Under the pieces are notes generated by a model, which worked only from the letters and a program-made list of their open reading frames with translations, was not told the origin of the DNA and made no database searches. From Ascaris suum (Eukaryota > Nematoda > Chromadorea > Rhabditida > Ascarididae): a DNA stretch of 64,000 nt. The stretch spans positions 496,001 through 560,000 of the forward strand of contig CM024185.1 in NCBI GenBank assembly GCA_013433145.1, in the 5' to 3' direction. Position 1 is the first letter of the stretch. Each line of letters begins with the position of its first letter. Shown in pieces: positions 13,701 to 24,425 of this stretch. A program made the translations under genes and the position numbers.

Positions 13701-16700
13701 ACCATTACAGGTTATGTTCAGATGGTTAATTTTTGGAACAGTTGTGCGATTATTGCTGTAAGCTACAGCCATATTTTAGTAATGACTCAGAAAAAGTTTT
13801 AGTCATCATCAGTGCTGTTGAGCGACGAGAAGATCGACCACAAGTGGACCAGTTTTCTGATATACTTAAAAGTGGCCAAGAGGACCTAGTCTATCTATAG
13901 AGCAGATTGCGTAGATCGGTGGAGTTATTCAGTTTTCTATTCAAGCGAATCGTTTTTTAATGGTGTTCTCTTTTGCAAAATTAAAGCAAATGCAATATTA
14001 AAGCACAAAATTACTATACTTTTATGGTTTAATGCAAGATACGAGATCTCAGTTACTACATCACCGTGGTTATGCAATATTAGTGCTTTAAATTGCCATA
14101 TCATCATGCACAAATGCAAGATCAGTGCTGTAAATTGTTATACTTTCGTGGTTAAATGCAAGATTAATATATAAACTGCTCTTTCAAATAGGAGAAATTT
14201 TCGTAATCGCTCCGCCGATAAAATTTCATTTGTTTCACCATCAGCTCACTATATTTTCTATTCGGATTCACTGCTTTCGTTGTGAAGCAAATTTGCGCAA
14301 TCTCTTCATCGATTAAGTGCTTTAAGTATAGCTCTTTTTGTATAGCTCCCTTAGCAACTCCTTTTGCATAAGCTTATGTGAAATTCAGTCTTCTTCAAAA
14401 ACTCTCCCGTATTTTTTGGTCATTCAAAATATTACAACCTCCTGGGCTAATAGATTGGAGATTCGCTAGCAAATAGTACGTAAAGCTTGAGCGAATGAAG
14501 TAAAGTATTCATATAACAAGAAGACGTGATGATGGGCCTTTTTTTAATGCAAAAAAAAAATGTGTAAGGTGGCATATGCGATAGAATGCTTCAGTTTTTT
14601 TTCTACAGTTAAATTTTTTTAAAAAACTCACGTATTTAAGCATCTCTAAGTGATGAATGTATGAATTTAGCAATCATTGCAAAAGCTGTCAAATTTTTCA
14701 AAGATTTTTCATTTCCATCATCTCTCTACTCGAAAATATTCGTATCCAATTTTATTAGCCACTAAAAACTTTTGCTTTTGCCTTTCTTATTCGAGTCCTC
14801 AGCCCCTTAAAATTTCTGTTTCGTTGGGATTAAATAGATATGATAAAACATAGTGTAGATTTTTAGAAACGAGGCGTATAAAGATCTTAGCGCGTGTCAA
14901 ATATTTCTCTGAATTCTAAGCAATAAATGTTGGGTAGGAAATTAAAATTTTCCTCAATAGGTGAGCTCGAACCAAAACTTTATAATTATGCGAAAAATTC
15001 AAAATATTATAAAAATTAAAGCATGATATATACGGATCTGGTAAAGTTGATCATTTTTTTTGATTTTTTGATATTTAAGTTAAAAATTTCATTCAATTTG
15101 TGATATCTGATTGAAATATGCGAATAATTTGCTGTATTTTCATACAACGATCAAGAAAACATTTTGATCAGTTGCAATGTCATTCCAACATTATTATTTA
15201 TCAATCTAATAAATTTGTTCAAATCGTTTCTTTATTTCTGCAAATTTCCTTCTTTTAGAATTTCTCATATCTAGTCAAATTCTAACAACGTCATAAGGTC
15301 ATTTGTTTTTTTTTGTTTTGCAGCAAATCATTTCCACTCAATACGTTTGCAACGGAACTGATAAGAGTGTAAAACCTTTAAAAAAAAAGCGCTCTTTAAT
15401 CGACTCTTATTGAAAGCTTTAGTGAAAACTTTCCAAAGTTATCCATTGAAAAGCACGATTTGCGTTGAATGTTGTTAGGCATTCCAGTTTTCAAGCTTAT
15501 AGCGTCATAGCGACAATCTGGAAAACGCATTGGGATCAGTTCTTCTAGGAGAAAACACTCGTTTGGGATCAATTTATGCAGCAGAAAGACCCATTTCATT
15601 TTTGCATTATGTTTCCGATTATGGAACGGCAATATTAGAGTACAATACAACGTAGATTATAATCTTTCAAACGTATACGCATTCGCATGCAATTATTAGC
15701 TTTCAACGTTTTTGTACTTTTATATTTGTATATGATATTGTGTTTTTTATTTTCTGTAAAGTGAATTTCATTAATTTCTATCAATCCTCAAATGAATTTC
15801 AAATATTTATCTACGTATGAAAATTTGCATATGTTTTACCAATCAATTAAGGTTTCAAATAAAAATTTTGCATAAAATAAAACGTTCCGTACTAACGTTT
15901 GGATTAATTAGAATATAAGTGCATTGCTAGACACATTGTTTTTATTTATTAGCAAATTATAAAGACGGTTAATCAATTGCTAAATGAATGCAAAAACGAA
16001 TTTCTTTCAATCTACGTTGATATGATTTCTTCACTAAGTGTAATATAATATCTGTGATTAGCTTCATTATAGGGACTTATCAAAAGCGCTTATTTTCCTC
16101 CGTAACGCTTTGGCAATATTACAAGGTGTTACGGTTGATGATGTACATGCAAAATATCGAAGTGTTATACTCTATCATCTATCTGTGGTGCTTAGGATAA
16201 AGGGTTCGCTAGTTGACGCAAAAGAGGCGTGTGATGTAAGATGTTTCTTTTTTTTTTAAATTCTTCCTCTTAAAATGCATTAATTAATAATTGAAATAAC
16301 ACTAAATTCTTTTCTGTACCCATCAAAAAAAAAATCAATAAATCAAAAAAAATCAATAAAGGCGTTAGATTTGAGCACGATCTTTTTCTTGAATTATTGC
16401 AATTTTTTATTTAGAATTCACATTGAAGTTTTTCTTGAATATCTAATAAAATAAACCAATGAGAGAAATGATTCATTATTACTCTTTTTATATTATATAA
16501 AATTGATCGTCTTCTAGCTTACTAGAAATGTAGTTTTATAATTCTTTTTATTAAACAATTTTTTCCACACTCTTATTTTAGTTTTTTAATTTTTTATCTT
16601 TTGCGAGGTACCAATTTCAGGAAGCCCTTCAATTATCCTCTGAAACTGGTAATCGTTCGGTGCATGCTCGTTGCCTTTGCTCCCTTGCCGATATTTATAG

Positions 16701-19700
16701 AGAACTTGGCGAATCGGAAGCTAAAGAAACTCTAACCGTAAGTTCCGATATTGCATTCTGATGGTTATATAATACAAATAAATGCAAAAGTGAGTTTATT
16801 GGGATTTTTTGTTCTATTCGTTTCACTAATAAATTTCATTATTTTGTAAGAAAAAAAAATATGCAAAATAGTACTCAACATTTCTGATGATTAGACCACA
16901 TACAGAAGTACTCGAAGAGGAAATATCGATGAAAGTAAAAATATGATTGTTGCGAAATGTATGCAAATTTTTCAAAATCAACAAATATTTGAGAATTTTT
17001 TTTTTTCAAAGTTGACGGATCATAGTGGAAAAAGCTGCAAGAGTGATCATCCTATGGCAATATTTCCCTCAAATTTTTGAATTTCCATGATTGAAATTAT
17101 CGGATGGCGAGACGTATAGATAAAATATGAACGTATTGTGGGCGTTACAATTAGTACTCTACAAATTTACGTTAAAATTTAATTGAGAATTTTACATCGC
17201 AATTTGCAATTTGCAATTTGCAATCGTTACAACAGTTTAAAAAATTTTACATTTTTGTAATTTTTCTTATAATTTGCAAATTGTATTATATTTTCTCTAA
17301 GAATCTTTGCAATCGCATATATGACAGAAAATTTTTCAATTTGGGGAATAATACAGCTTGTGAAATCAATTTTTATTTCATCTTATCTCATCATTTTCGA
17401 CATTGGTCAACGAGCGATTTCACAGAAAATCCACGAGAATTTAGTTCCAATTAAGCATTCTTGAGCGATAACCATATAATATTCTATAAAAGAATTTAAA
17501 ATGTATTTGAATTATGATGGAGTTTAATTCGAATTAAGCATTAAAATACCAAATAAATCTTCCAATAAACAAATTGAAGTCTCTAAACTAAATTATTTGA
17601 AGTGTGGGATCGTTAAAAATGGAGAGGGAAAATTTTTCCAACGAAATTTCAAAATTCCTTCCAAAAACTTTCTCAACAAAATCAATGAATTCAGAAAAGT
17701 TGGGCTCGATATGAGGAAGCATTTCGTATAATGCGTCAAACCAACGATCGTATGGGCGAGGTGATTGTACTTGGCAGCATGGCTAAATCAGCTTCCGAGA
17801 GTAGAACTCATTATACTGGTCAATGCGAATGTCAGGTCACAATTTTTTTTGTTTCTCTTATCCTATTTTAACGCTCATCTTTATCAAAATGCGTTCTTTT
17901 TCTATACCTGTAGAAATTCCTGTTCTTAGAATTAAAACTTTCAGCATTATTATTGCAAATATCATTGTATACACCTTCTAATAATCTCAGGAGTTCATGG
18001 ATTAACCTTTCTTATATTATCTAGTCATTCATCTTCTGATGTCCCTCCGTGGATAATAATTTCCTATCCTCAGTTCCTTCTATTCGTATTTACTATCTGT
18101 TTTAACTGTTATTATTCGCTGTTACAAGCGTACGTTTATAAGCACATAATGGGCAACACCTTTATTGTGGATATGCGCATCTATTTGTTGACCGGTTTGT
18201 CTGTCTTTGTATATGTCTATCTTTCCTGCAGTTTCCTGGAATTGAAACTGCAGTTACGAAATTTCCTCTGTGCAGTGCGCAATTCAGATAATCTTCTTTA
18301 CCAGCATCAAGTGGAATCATCAACTCTGTAAAAGTGTTGCAAACTTTTGAAAGTGCGAAAAATTTGCATACATTTTATAGCCAATCCGATTGTACCTAGT
18401 ATCGCTGGAATAGCAAAAGAAAAAAAAATGTCTCAACGTTTTTTGGAAAAATGAGCAGCAAAATCGAATAAAACAAAAATTCTTTATTCCCCATTTTATA
18501 TTGTAAAAATTTTTTGGAGAAATTATAAAATCGACTAATGAATTCAGTGAAAATTTTGCTAATTTCTTCATTACTCTTTCATAATTTTTGACTGCCAAAT
18601 TGCAAAATCGTTGCAACAATTGAACGGTGAATATTTTAGTTTGCTTTGAGATTGTTTTTTTTTCTCTAAATTTTTTTTTTGAAATGCAAATTTTTGGTCT
18701 AATGAAGGAAACAGCAATTAACCACATATGCTGCCAGCATATTTTTCCATACTTACTAAAAATTTGAAGTAAATTCATCTTGAATGGAACATTCTTCACT
18801 TCCTCTGAGTTGATGGATGATTCAGATTCTTTATTTTTCTCTTCTTACATCCCTTCCTTGTCCAAAAAAAGCGAAAGTATTTTCAGGCAATTCAGCTTAA
18901 CAAGAAATGTCTCGAAATAGCAAAGATGATTGGCTGCAAGGTATATTTCAAGATTTCTTATTATTTATATTTCTGTTGTTTTTTTATTATACTTGTTATT
19001 TATTATTTTCGGTTGTACTCTGTATGAGGGGGTCACAGTAATCCTTGAGGCATTGTTGGGGTCACTAGGATACTGTGCTGCAAGATGGTGCGACGATCTG
19101 GATTGTTATTTCTGTTGTACAGCGCATCAGCACTGTCGATGAAGAAAAGGAATCACAGGTGAGGGCAGAAGCACCACTGGCGGCAGTGACATGACCTAGA
19201 CGGTAGTCTTCGCTGACTTTGGGTACCGTCACCGTAATAGTGGTCGCGTCCGTTTTATACGCGTCTGCGGAGTGACTCTAATCCCGTAAAGAGTAAACAT
19301 GAGGTGCAAAGCGGCTGATGTGATCAGATGACCAGCAATATGTTGTAGCTTCAAAGCTTGAAGCATCTTTGAAGCCACGAAAAGTGACCTATAAGTGACC
19401 AGAATAAATGACTTCCTGATTCTCACATTGCTTGTCATCTTCATTAAGGAAGTTTATTCTTTGAAGATCAATAATCACCTTCGTTATTAGCATATAATGC
19501 AATCCATTCGTCATTCTCGAGAATGCAATTAGCGCACACCTTCTAACAAAGATGGAGCGATCCTGTTTTGATATTCTTATAGGGATGAAAGAAGAAAGAA
19601 TTCATAAAATCCTTTTCACCTGATTTCCGTACACTTAAGAAGGATTTTAACATCGACCGTATCATCAATATAGTGGAAATCTACACCTGAATAATCATTC

Positions 19701-22700
19701 ATGAAGAGATAAATAAATAGATATAATAGCATCGTTGAAGCAAAGCGAATAAAATATTTCAAATGAGTTTGTTTGCAGCATGCGATGTTAAAATGCCATC
19801 TCAGGCTTCAAGACCTCTACAACCAATTATCCGATGATGACAGCGAGGAAATAGCGAGACGAGCGGTTACATCGCTCACACAAGAAATGGAGCTGTTCTG
19901 CAATTTTTGCGGTCAACGATACGGCTTGCATGACGATTCATTACAGGCACTCCGATGTTCGCATATATTTCATGAGAGGTAAGTTGGAGTATTTCGTTAG
20001 GTGCTTTCAGTATTGTTTAACACTTTGGAGATGTCGGTAACCGGAGAGAAAAACTGACCTTATTTTTATTGGGCGCATCATATTTTAGCAGCCAGTAAGA
20101 TTCAGGCAAAATAATTGAGAGAGTTTTGTGCTGCAGTCACACAACACGTGAAGGGCTAAACATTCCTGGTGCAAGAAGAAAACCTCAGTATGATTCTTCT
20201 AAGCTTTACGTCTTGTCCATTTTGTATCTTCAAGTCCGAAGTTCGCGTTCGAGCTTAAAAATGGAAGTTCGAGATTGTTCAGTCTACCACTCCAATTCAA
20301 ACCATTTAGGATCGGTGAGTTGCATGATACAAAAGATCGAGGTCCTAATCATGCGTCTGTGCCCATTATTTTTCGTACTTTGTTGCCTTCAGTTTCATCC
20401 TTTTAAAGCACTTAGAAAGCAACCTCTTTTCAATAGCACTAATGTGTCTACTAACTTCTCAAGCATTTCCCTTTGTGCCGTTGTCTAATATCAAAAAAAG
20501 CTTCTTTCCATTGCAACTGAAACATTCTACACGCTTGTTTCATAATGTTTTGGTGGAGAGGAATTAAAATTCCGATGTTGCATAATTATGACAATCTTTT
20601 TTCAAGCACATTTCAATGTGCTGTTGTTTTATCTAATGCAAATTCCATCGGAAATGTCTTATCTATTTTCTTCGCGCAAACTGAGCTCTATCCACGGCTA
20701 CGTTGATTGCATCGAATAAAGAATTCTCCTCCCCCCCCCTCCCCCCTCCCTTTTGCTCCTCCTTCCTTCGCCTTTCACGAACCTTACAAGATGCTCTTCA
20801 TTTGATCGTCCAGATAAAAAGCTTATGAATTCATCACAATTCGCTACCAGCAAATTATCACCTGTCAATGACTTATCGGAACGTTCTTTTTTGAAATAAA
20901 TAATTTTTTCCTATTTATGCAAAAAAGATTCATCATTTTGCCGTTTTCTATCCTCATTATCACAATATTTAATTTTATTCTCATGCGCTATTGTGTATGG
21001 ATTAAGATGATCGAGTGCAGAACTGTTTTCCATATTGCTTTTAAGATAGGGGAAGGGGGGGGGGGGGGGAGGGGAGGAAGCTACTGAAGCCTTAAAAGAA
21101 TGTATCGTTCATGGCACTTTGCTTTTTGAGGAAGAAATTTCTTGGATCAAAAGATGAGTCGTTAAATTTGTTGTATGTAGTCTACGACGTATAGTGACTA
21201 TTGGGCTCTATACTTAAAAGAGCTACAGAAGTTTACAAAGGCCTAAAAATTTGTGCATATTTCGAGACCAATCAGGTGGCATTTAATGTCAATGGGATGA
21301 TGTGCGTTTTCTAGTCGGATGCTTCGAAACAATTGTAGTAATATGCGATAGAAACGTGCACGATATGATATTCATTTAATAACCACTATAGCACGTTACA
21401 ATCGAATTACATAATGCGCCATAAAGTATTCTTTGTTGATCGAATTGTTCGCTCATAAAAATCTTGTGCAAAAGTTTTATAATTAATGCAAGCCGATTAG
21501 CGTAAAATATCGCCGGCTCGATGTAACTATAAGTCGAAAATTCATGGATGCGAAGGTAGACATGAGAGGTTTTTTTGTCATATACGAAAACGTACGAGGC
21601 CCATCAGCAAACTTTAAACAGTTTCATTTCAGGTAAAGTCAACCTTAGCTCAAGCATTATACCTGTCATATTTTATAACTTTACCTGCTAATTATAGCTA
21701 TTAAATTTCTAACATTTTTTTTTCTGAATTTCTAACATTTAATGGTCGCTATACGTCGTAGACTATATAGAATAAATTTAACGATTATATGCTCAACGAC
21801 CTCCTAGTTGAAGTTATCAAACAGAAAGACAGACACATACATACACGCAGACGCAGACAAGGCTTTGATGTTTTGCGTTTCAAAAACCAGGCCTATATAT
21901 AAAAGCGCATAAAATATGAATGGAAAGATAGAGCAATCTAAGGTTTATTCAACTTCATCTAAATATTTCATTATTTGTTTCATAATGAATCTCTATATTC
22001 TTTACAATGAAATATTTTTGAAATTTGTTCTCAAAAAAGTCTTATTAATCATAATTACCGTTATAGATGTCTCCATAAATATCTCACCGAACGAGATTGC
22101 CAAAACTGCCCGAAATGTCAGTGTAAGGCTATCCTAATGGATAGAATCTCACTTCGGACTCCATCAATTTGTTCGACCGACGTCGCCGTTGCACATTCTC
22201 CTTCCGGTACATCTTCAGGCTCTTTTTTAGGTTTTAACTTAAAAGAAATAACATGGATTTGGCCTGTTGTCATAGTTGGAAGTGGCCAATGTCAGCGTTG
22301 AATGTCACTAAATAACCAGAAAGAGGTAGGAGGTGAAAAGTGCAAGAAGCAATGGAACCAATAGCAAGCTGTTGAAGGTTGAATCTGATTGCCTTGTCGT
22401 CAAAATTTAGTGACGATTTTTCACTTTTACTACTGTTTAGATAGCACCATTATTATATTTTCTGGTATAATATATTTTCAGTAGAATTCTTCATAAATTT
22501 CTTGCTGACAATATTTTTTCATTGTGGAGAACATTTGGCAACAATCCAGAAGTGGATTATTTCAATTGAAATTCAAAAATTTCGGCAATTCGGCGCCTAT
22601 AAGCGTCAATTATTTGCATAGGAATTAGTGTTAATTTCCTATTTTCGAAGATTCTTTTAGCAAACATAAAAATTATTTAACTTTTTTTTATTTAATTTTA

Positions 22701-24230
22701 TTAATAAAACAAATGTTATTTAACTTCAGTTTATAGCAAATAAAAAATATTTAACGAAATTTACAAATAAACATAAATGGCAATTGTAAATCAAATAATT
22801 AAGCAGAATAATCATTATATTCGTCGTTTATTGTATTTCATTTGCAGAAGTTCCACCTTCTTCGCCGAATCCACCACCGCCATTTGGTGGTGTTCGTACA
22901 GTTCTTCTTGTAGCCGCCGAGCAGCCTGGTCCTTCAAGCCGTATACAACCACGATTCCAAAGACCTTTATCGACGAGTCTTCAGAATGCAATTGAATCGG
23001 CCACCACCACATCATCTAGCTTCACCGCTACGCCTGCCGTTGTTGTGCAAGCACCATCAAGTTCGTTTTTATTTCTTCGATATTCAAATGTGATTTTTTC
23101 GTCTTCTAAAATCGCGCTTGTAGCGTTTGTTCCCTTTATTACAAAAAGCGATCAGATTTCCCTAACAATTGAGGGTTTCGGCTTTGACGTCGACGTGGGA
23201 GTGGACTCAAAATCCACTCCAGCAAATTCATTTTGAATAAACAGGATTGGTTATCAGATTCCCCATGGATCTCAGATCCTGGAGTAAACCCACCAGGCGC
23301 TAATCTCCTCACCAAATACGGTTCACTTCATGAACAAATAGTTCAAACTGACTGTAGAAATTCAAAAGTGTTGAGGCCGCCAAACTTTATGAGCACTGAA
23401 TTTCTGAAAATGTTCTGGAGGCTTGACATTGTTGACCTAATTGTTATGGTCGGCATATTTATTGCCGTGTCGCCTTCCCTCCCCCTTCATCTCCCCCTCT
23501 TCCCACCCGATAATGCGTATGTACCTTTCCATCATTCAGCTACTCTGCAAAAAGAAAACCTTTCCCCACCTTCTTACCCGTGTACTGGAATCATCATCCT
23601 AATAATTTTCCAGAATTCAGCGCCTTTGATAGTAATTAGGGTTTGACTTATATGAAATTGAATCGCTCGTCAACATCTGTGGAATTAAAACGCTCAGCAG
23701 CATAATGCAATGCTTACAATGAAAAGAAATATAAACTTCAATATTGTGCAGCGATTCTTAGACGTTAATACGTAAGAGTCATTTTACTCGATCTAATTAT
23801 TGCTGCATCATTAGTTTATGACTTTTTCTAGGTAACTAATAAGAATTTCTAGGCAACTAATAAAAATAAAAAAATAAGATTTTAGGTTTGGAGGAGGGGA
23901 GGGGCGAGGGGGGTGGGGGGAGACGAAGGGAGGTTAAAGTCGATGTTACTCTTCCCGGTCTTTAATTTGTTTATTTAGGTGTAGAATTGAAGTTTATAGT
24001 AATGTATTTGTTTCATACTTAGCAACATTTTTCTAATCTGCTCAACAATTTCAGCAACCTCGTTAACAGACAGCTTAAAGCGACGCCCAAAACCGCCACC
24101 TCCACCAAGGAAACCTTGCTATGCGGACGGAGGTTTTCCATTAACATCAGCGTTGAATTATTCACAACAGGAACTCTCCGAGGGTGGTCGTTTAGTTCAC
24201 TCTCATGGTCTTACATTTACCGATGTATAA
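1616..24230 (+). CDS. RAPSN (rpy-1): Rapsyn-like acetylcholine receptor-clustering scaffold (11 exons)
   Basis: Rapsyn anchors and clusters nicotinic acetylcholine receptors on the cytoplasmic face of the postsynaptic membrane. Exons: 1616-1725, 3289-3554, 13495-13642, 16073-16235, 16621-16737, 17695-17835, 18887-18940, 19779-19978, 22067-22230, 22848-23060, 24055-24230. All phases agree and give 583 aa; vertebrate rapsyn has about 412. The chosen start gives MGQ, a Gly2 N-myristoylation context shared with rapsyn; an in-frame ATG at 1544 would add 24 residues and bury it. Residues 1 to about 350 are TPR-type helical repeats (for example [13 protein letters not shown] segments), and 374-417 form a C3H2C3 RING-H2 (C374, C377, C393, H395, H398, C401, then C411/C414/C417). 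A Ser/Pro-rich tail follows, with [13 protein letters not shown] at 534-546, a possible SH3 ligand absent from vertebrate rapsyn. Identification rests on family recognition along the full length. The tail exons are less certain than the TPR-RING core. Confidence 0.95.
2395..2500 (+). repeat. Dispersed CTGT-rich repeat, copy in rapsyn intron 1
   Basis: A TG/CTGT-rich stretch (GGTCTGTTTGTTTATTG) is followed by CCGAAGTTAGAGTTGCGAGA. Similar order and spacing occur at 180-262 (minus), 18190-18270, 21795-21862 (minus), 32607-32690 and 62644-62735 (minus). Confidence 0.55.
3289..3554 (+). CDS. RAPSN (rpy-1): Rapsyn exon 2 (residues 37-125)
   Basis: The acceptor AATTTCAG ends at 3288. It encodes a TPR block including [15 protein letters not shown] and [18 protein letters not shown], aligning with the rapsyn segment that follows its first TPR. 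Donor GTTCGT at 3555, phase 1. The next exon lies 9.9 kb away, across the giant repeat intron. Confidence 0.93.
3908..4030 (+). repeat. (ATT)n microsatellite, first block of the intron 2 repeat
   Basis: Near-perfect ATT/TTA trinucleotides with occasional slips. It forms the left edge of the repeat that fills rapsyn intron 2. Confidence 0.95.
4031..4935 (+). repeat. TAATTAT heptamer satellite, second block
   Basis: Mostly tandem 7-bp units of TAATTAT type with slips and ATT interruptions. TAATTA is palindromic, so both strands carry the same core. Blends into ATT-rich sequence near 4735-4935. Confidence 0.93.
5036..13140 (+). repeat. 26-bp satellite array, about 310 copies
   Basis: Unit: AGTATTATTACTAATT followed by (A/G)TTTATTTTT. 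The spacing of successive AGTATT is exactly 26 bp over most of the array (for example 6244 and 6270), with rare 23-25 bp or longer variants. The only common substitution is A or G at unit position 17, both types interspersed in short runs. The array sits wholly inside rapsyn intron 2, all in one orientation, and decays to ATT repeats at 13135-13165. Copy number comes from length divided by 26 and could be wrong if the assembly compressed or expanded it. Confidence 0.97.
13495..13642 (+). CDS. RAPSN (rpy-1): Rapsyn exon 3 (residues 126-174)
   Basis: The acceptor CTTTTTCAG ends at 13494, only about 330 bp after the repeat array stops. Encodes [20 protein letters not shown] and ends GALFTLL. Phase 1 in, phase 2 out, donor GTAATT. 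Confidence 0.93.
16073..16235 (+). CDS. RAPSN (rpy-1): Rapsyn exon 4 (residues 175-229)
   Basis: Encodes [19 protein letters not shown] and a following TPR pair ending AKEACD. Acceptor TTATAG, donor GTAAGA, phase 2 in and phase 0 out. Confidence 0.92.
16621..16737 (+). CDS. RAPSN (rpy-1): Rapsyn exon 5 (residues 230-268)
   Basis: Phase 0 exon of 39 codons containing [19 protein letters not shown] and [10 protein letters not shown], the TPR with the conserved GNR/GDR turn. Acceptor AATTTCAG, strong donor GTAAGT. Confidence 0.93.
17199..17224 (+). repeat. Short AATTTGC tandem repeat
   Basis: About 3.5 perfect copies of a 7-bp unit in rapsyn intron 5. Confidence 0.8.
17695..17835 (+). CDS. RAPSN (rpy-1): Rapsyn exon 6 (residues 269-315)
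   Basis: Phase 0 exon of 47 codons containing [20 protein letters not shown], matching the rapsyn TPR with its RxGQV turn. Acceptor ATTCAG, donor GTCACA. Confidence 0.92.
18887..18940 (+). CDS. RAPSN (rpy-1): Rapsyn exon 7 (residues 316-333)
   Basis: Eighteen-codon phase 0 exon, [18 protein letters not shown], the final TPR helix. Acceptor TTTTCAG, donor GTATAT. Too short for ORF scans; placed by family alignment and phase. Confidence 0.88.
19123..19158 (+). CDS. RAPSN (rpy-1): Candidate 36-nt cassette exon in rapsyn intron 7
   Basis: An acceptor TCTGTTGTACAG and donor GTGAGG bracket exactly 36 nt that are open in phase 0 ([12 protein letters not shown]). Exon 7 also joins exon 8 directly in phase 0 and then aligns with rapsyn without a gap, so this would be an optional 12-residue charged insert between the last TPR and the RING domain. 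Inferred from splice signals only; not counted in the 583 aa. Confidence 0.4.
19779..19978 (+). CDS. RAPSN (rpy-1): Rapsyn exon 8 (residues 334-400, RING first half)
   Basis: Encodes [17 protein letters not shown], an acidic linker, then the zinc ligands of ELFCNFC and [10 protein letters not shown]. Acceptor TTTGCAG, strong donor GTAAGT, phase 2 out. Confidence 0.94.
22067..22230 (+). CDS. RAPSN (rpy-1): Rapsyn exon 9 (RING second half and tail start)
   Basis: Encodes [17 protein letters not shown], completing the RING, then a Ser/Thr-rich stretch. Two donors compete: TGTAAGG at 22123, and GTTTTA at 22231. Only the distal donor keeps the frame open into exon 10; the proximal one forms TAA at the junction. 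The exon end is therefore an inference. Confidence 0.8.
22848..23060 (+). CDS. RAPSN (rpy-1): Rapsyn exon 10 (low-complexity tail)
   Basis: Acceptor TTTGCAG. In phase 1 it reads [18 protein letters not shown] and continues in a Ser/Thr/Ala/Pro-rich stretch to the donor GTTCGT at 23061. No domain recognised. The frame is chosen by phase with exons 9 and 11; another open frame here is longer but does not connect. Confidence 0.72.
23889..23933 (+). repeat. G-quadruplex-capable tract in rapsyn intron 10
   Basis: Four or more runs of four to six G separated by one to three bases (GGGG A GGGG CGA GGGGGG T GGGGGG). Sense-strand, so it would also be in the pre-mRNA. Confidence 0.7.
24055..24230 (+). 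CDS. RAPSN (rpy-1): Rapsyn exon 11 (proline-rich C-terminus and stop)
   Basis: Acceptor AATTTCAG. Encodes [20 protein letters not shown] and ends GLTFTDV before TAA at 24228-24230. The basic polyproline core resembles class I/II SH3 ligands. An AATAAA at 24420-24425 is a plausible poly(A) signal. Confidence 0.75.
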
Positions 24231-24419
24231 AATCATATGCTTATTTATGAATTATCGAATATAGTGCGATGTTTATCGATGTACGTCTTTCGTAATATCA
24301 GTGAGATAATTTAGTTAGTTCAATTGCTTTATCTTAATGGTGCTCTCTGGTTCGAAAAAAAAAAGAATTTCAGGATCTAATTTTCAAATTAATGCTGGAA
24401 ATTAGAGGTGCTAATATTA

Positions 24420-24425
24420 AATAAA
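24420..24425 (+). promoter_or_regulatory. Possible rapsyn poly(A) signal
   Basis: AATAAA lies 190 nt after the rapsyn stop codon. It is the first such hexamer seen downstream. In AT-rich DNA this is weak evidence. Confidence 0.35.

Noticed and set aside
18320..18799. 159-codon minus-strand open frame in rapsyn intron 6
   Set aside because: Rich in Phe, Lys and Asn from AT-rich sequence, with no domain, no splice partners, and antisense inside an intron. Length is within chance for this composition.
22777..23015. Alternative frames over rapsyn exon 10
   Set aside because: Two other frames are open, but neither joins exon 9 or exon 11 in phase; the proline-rich frame does.
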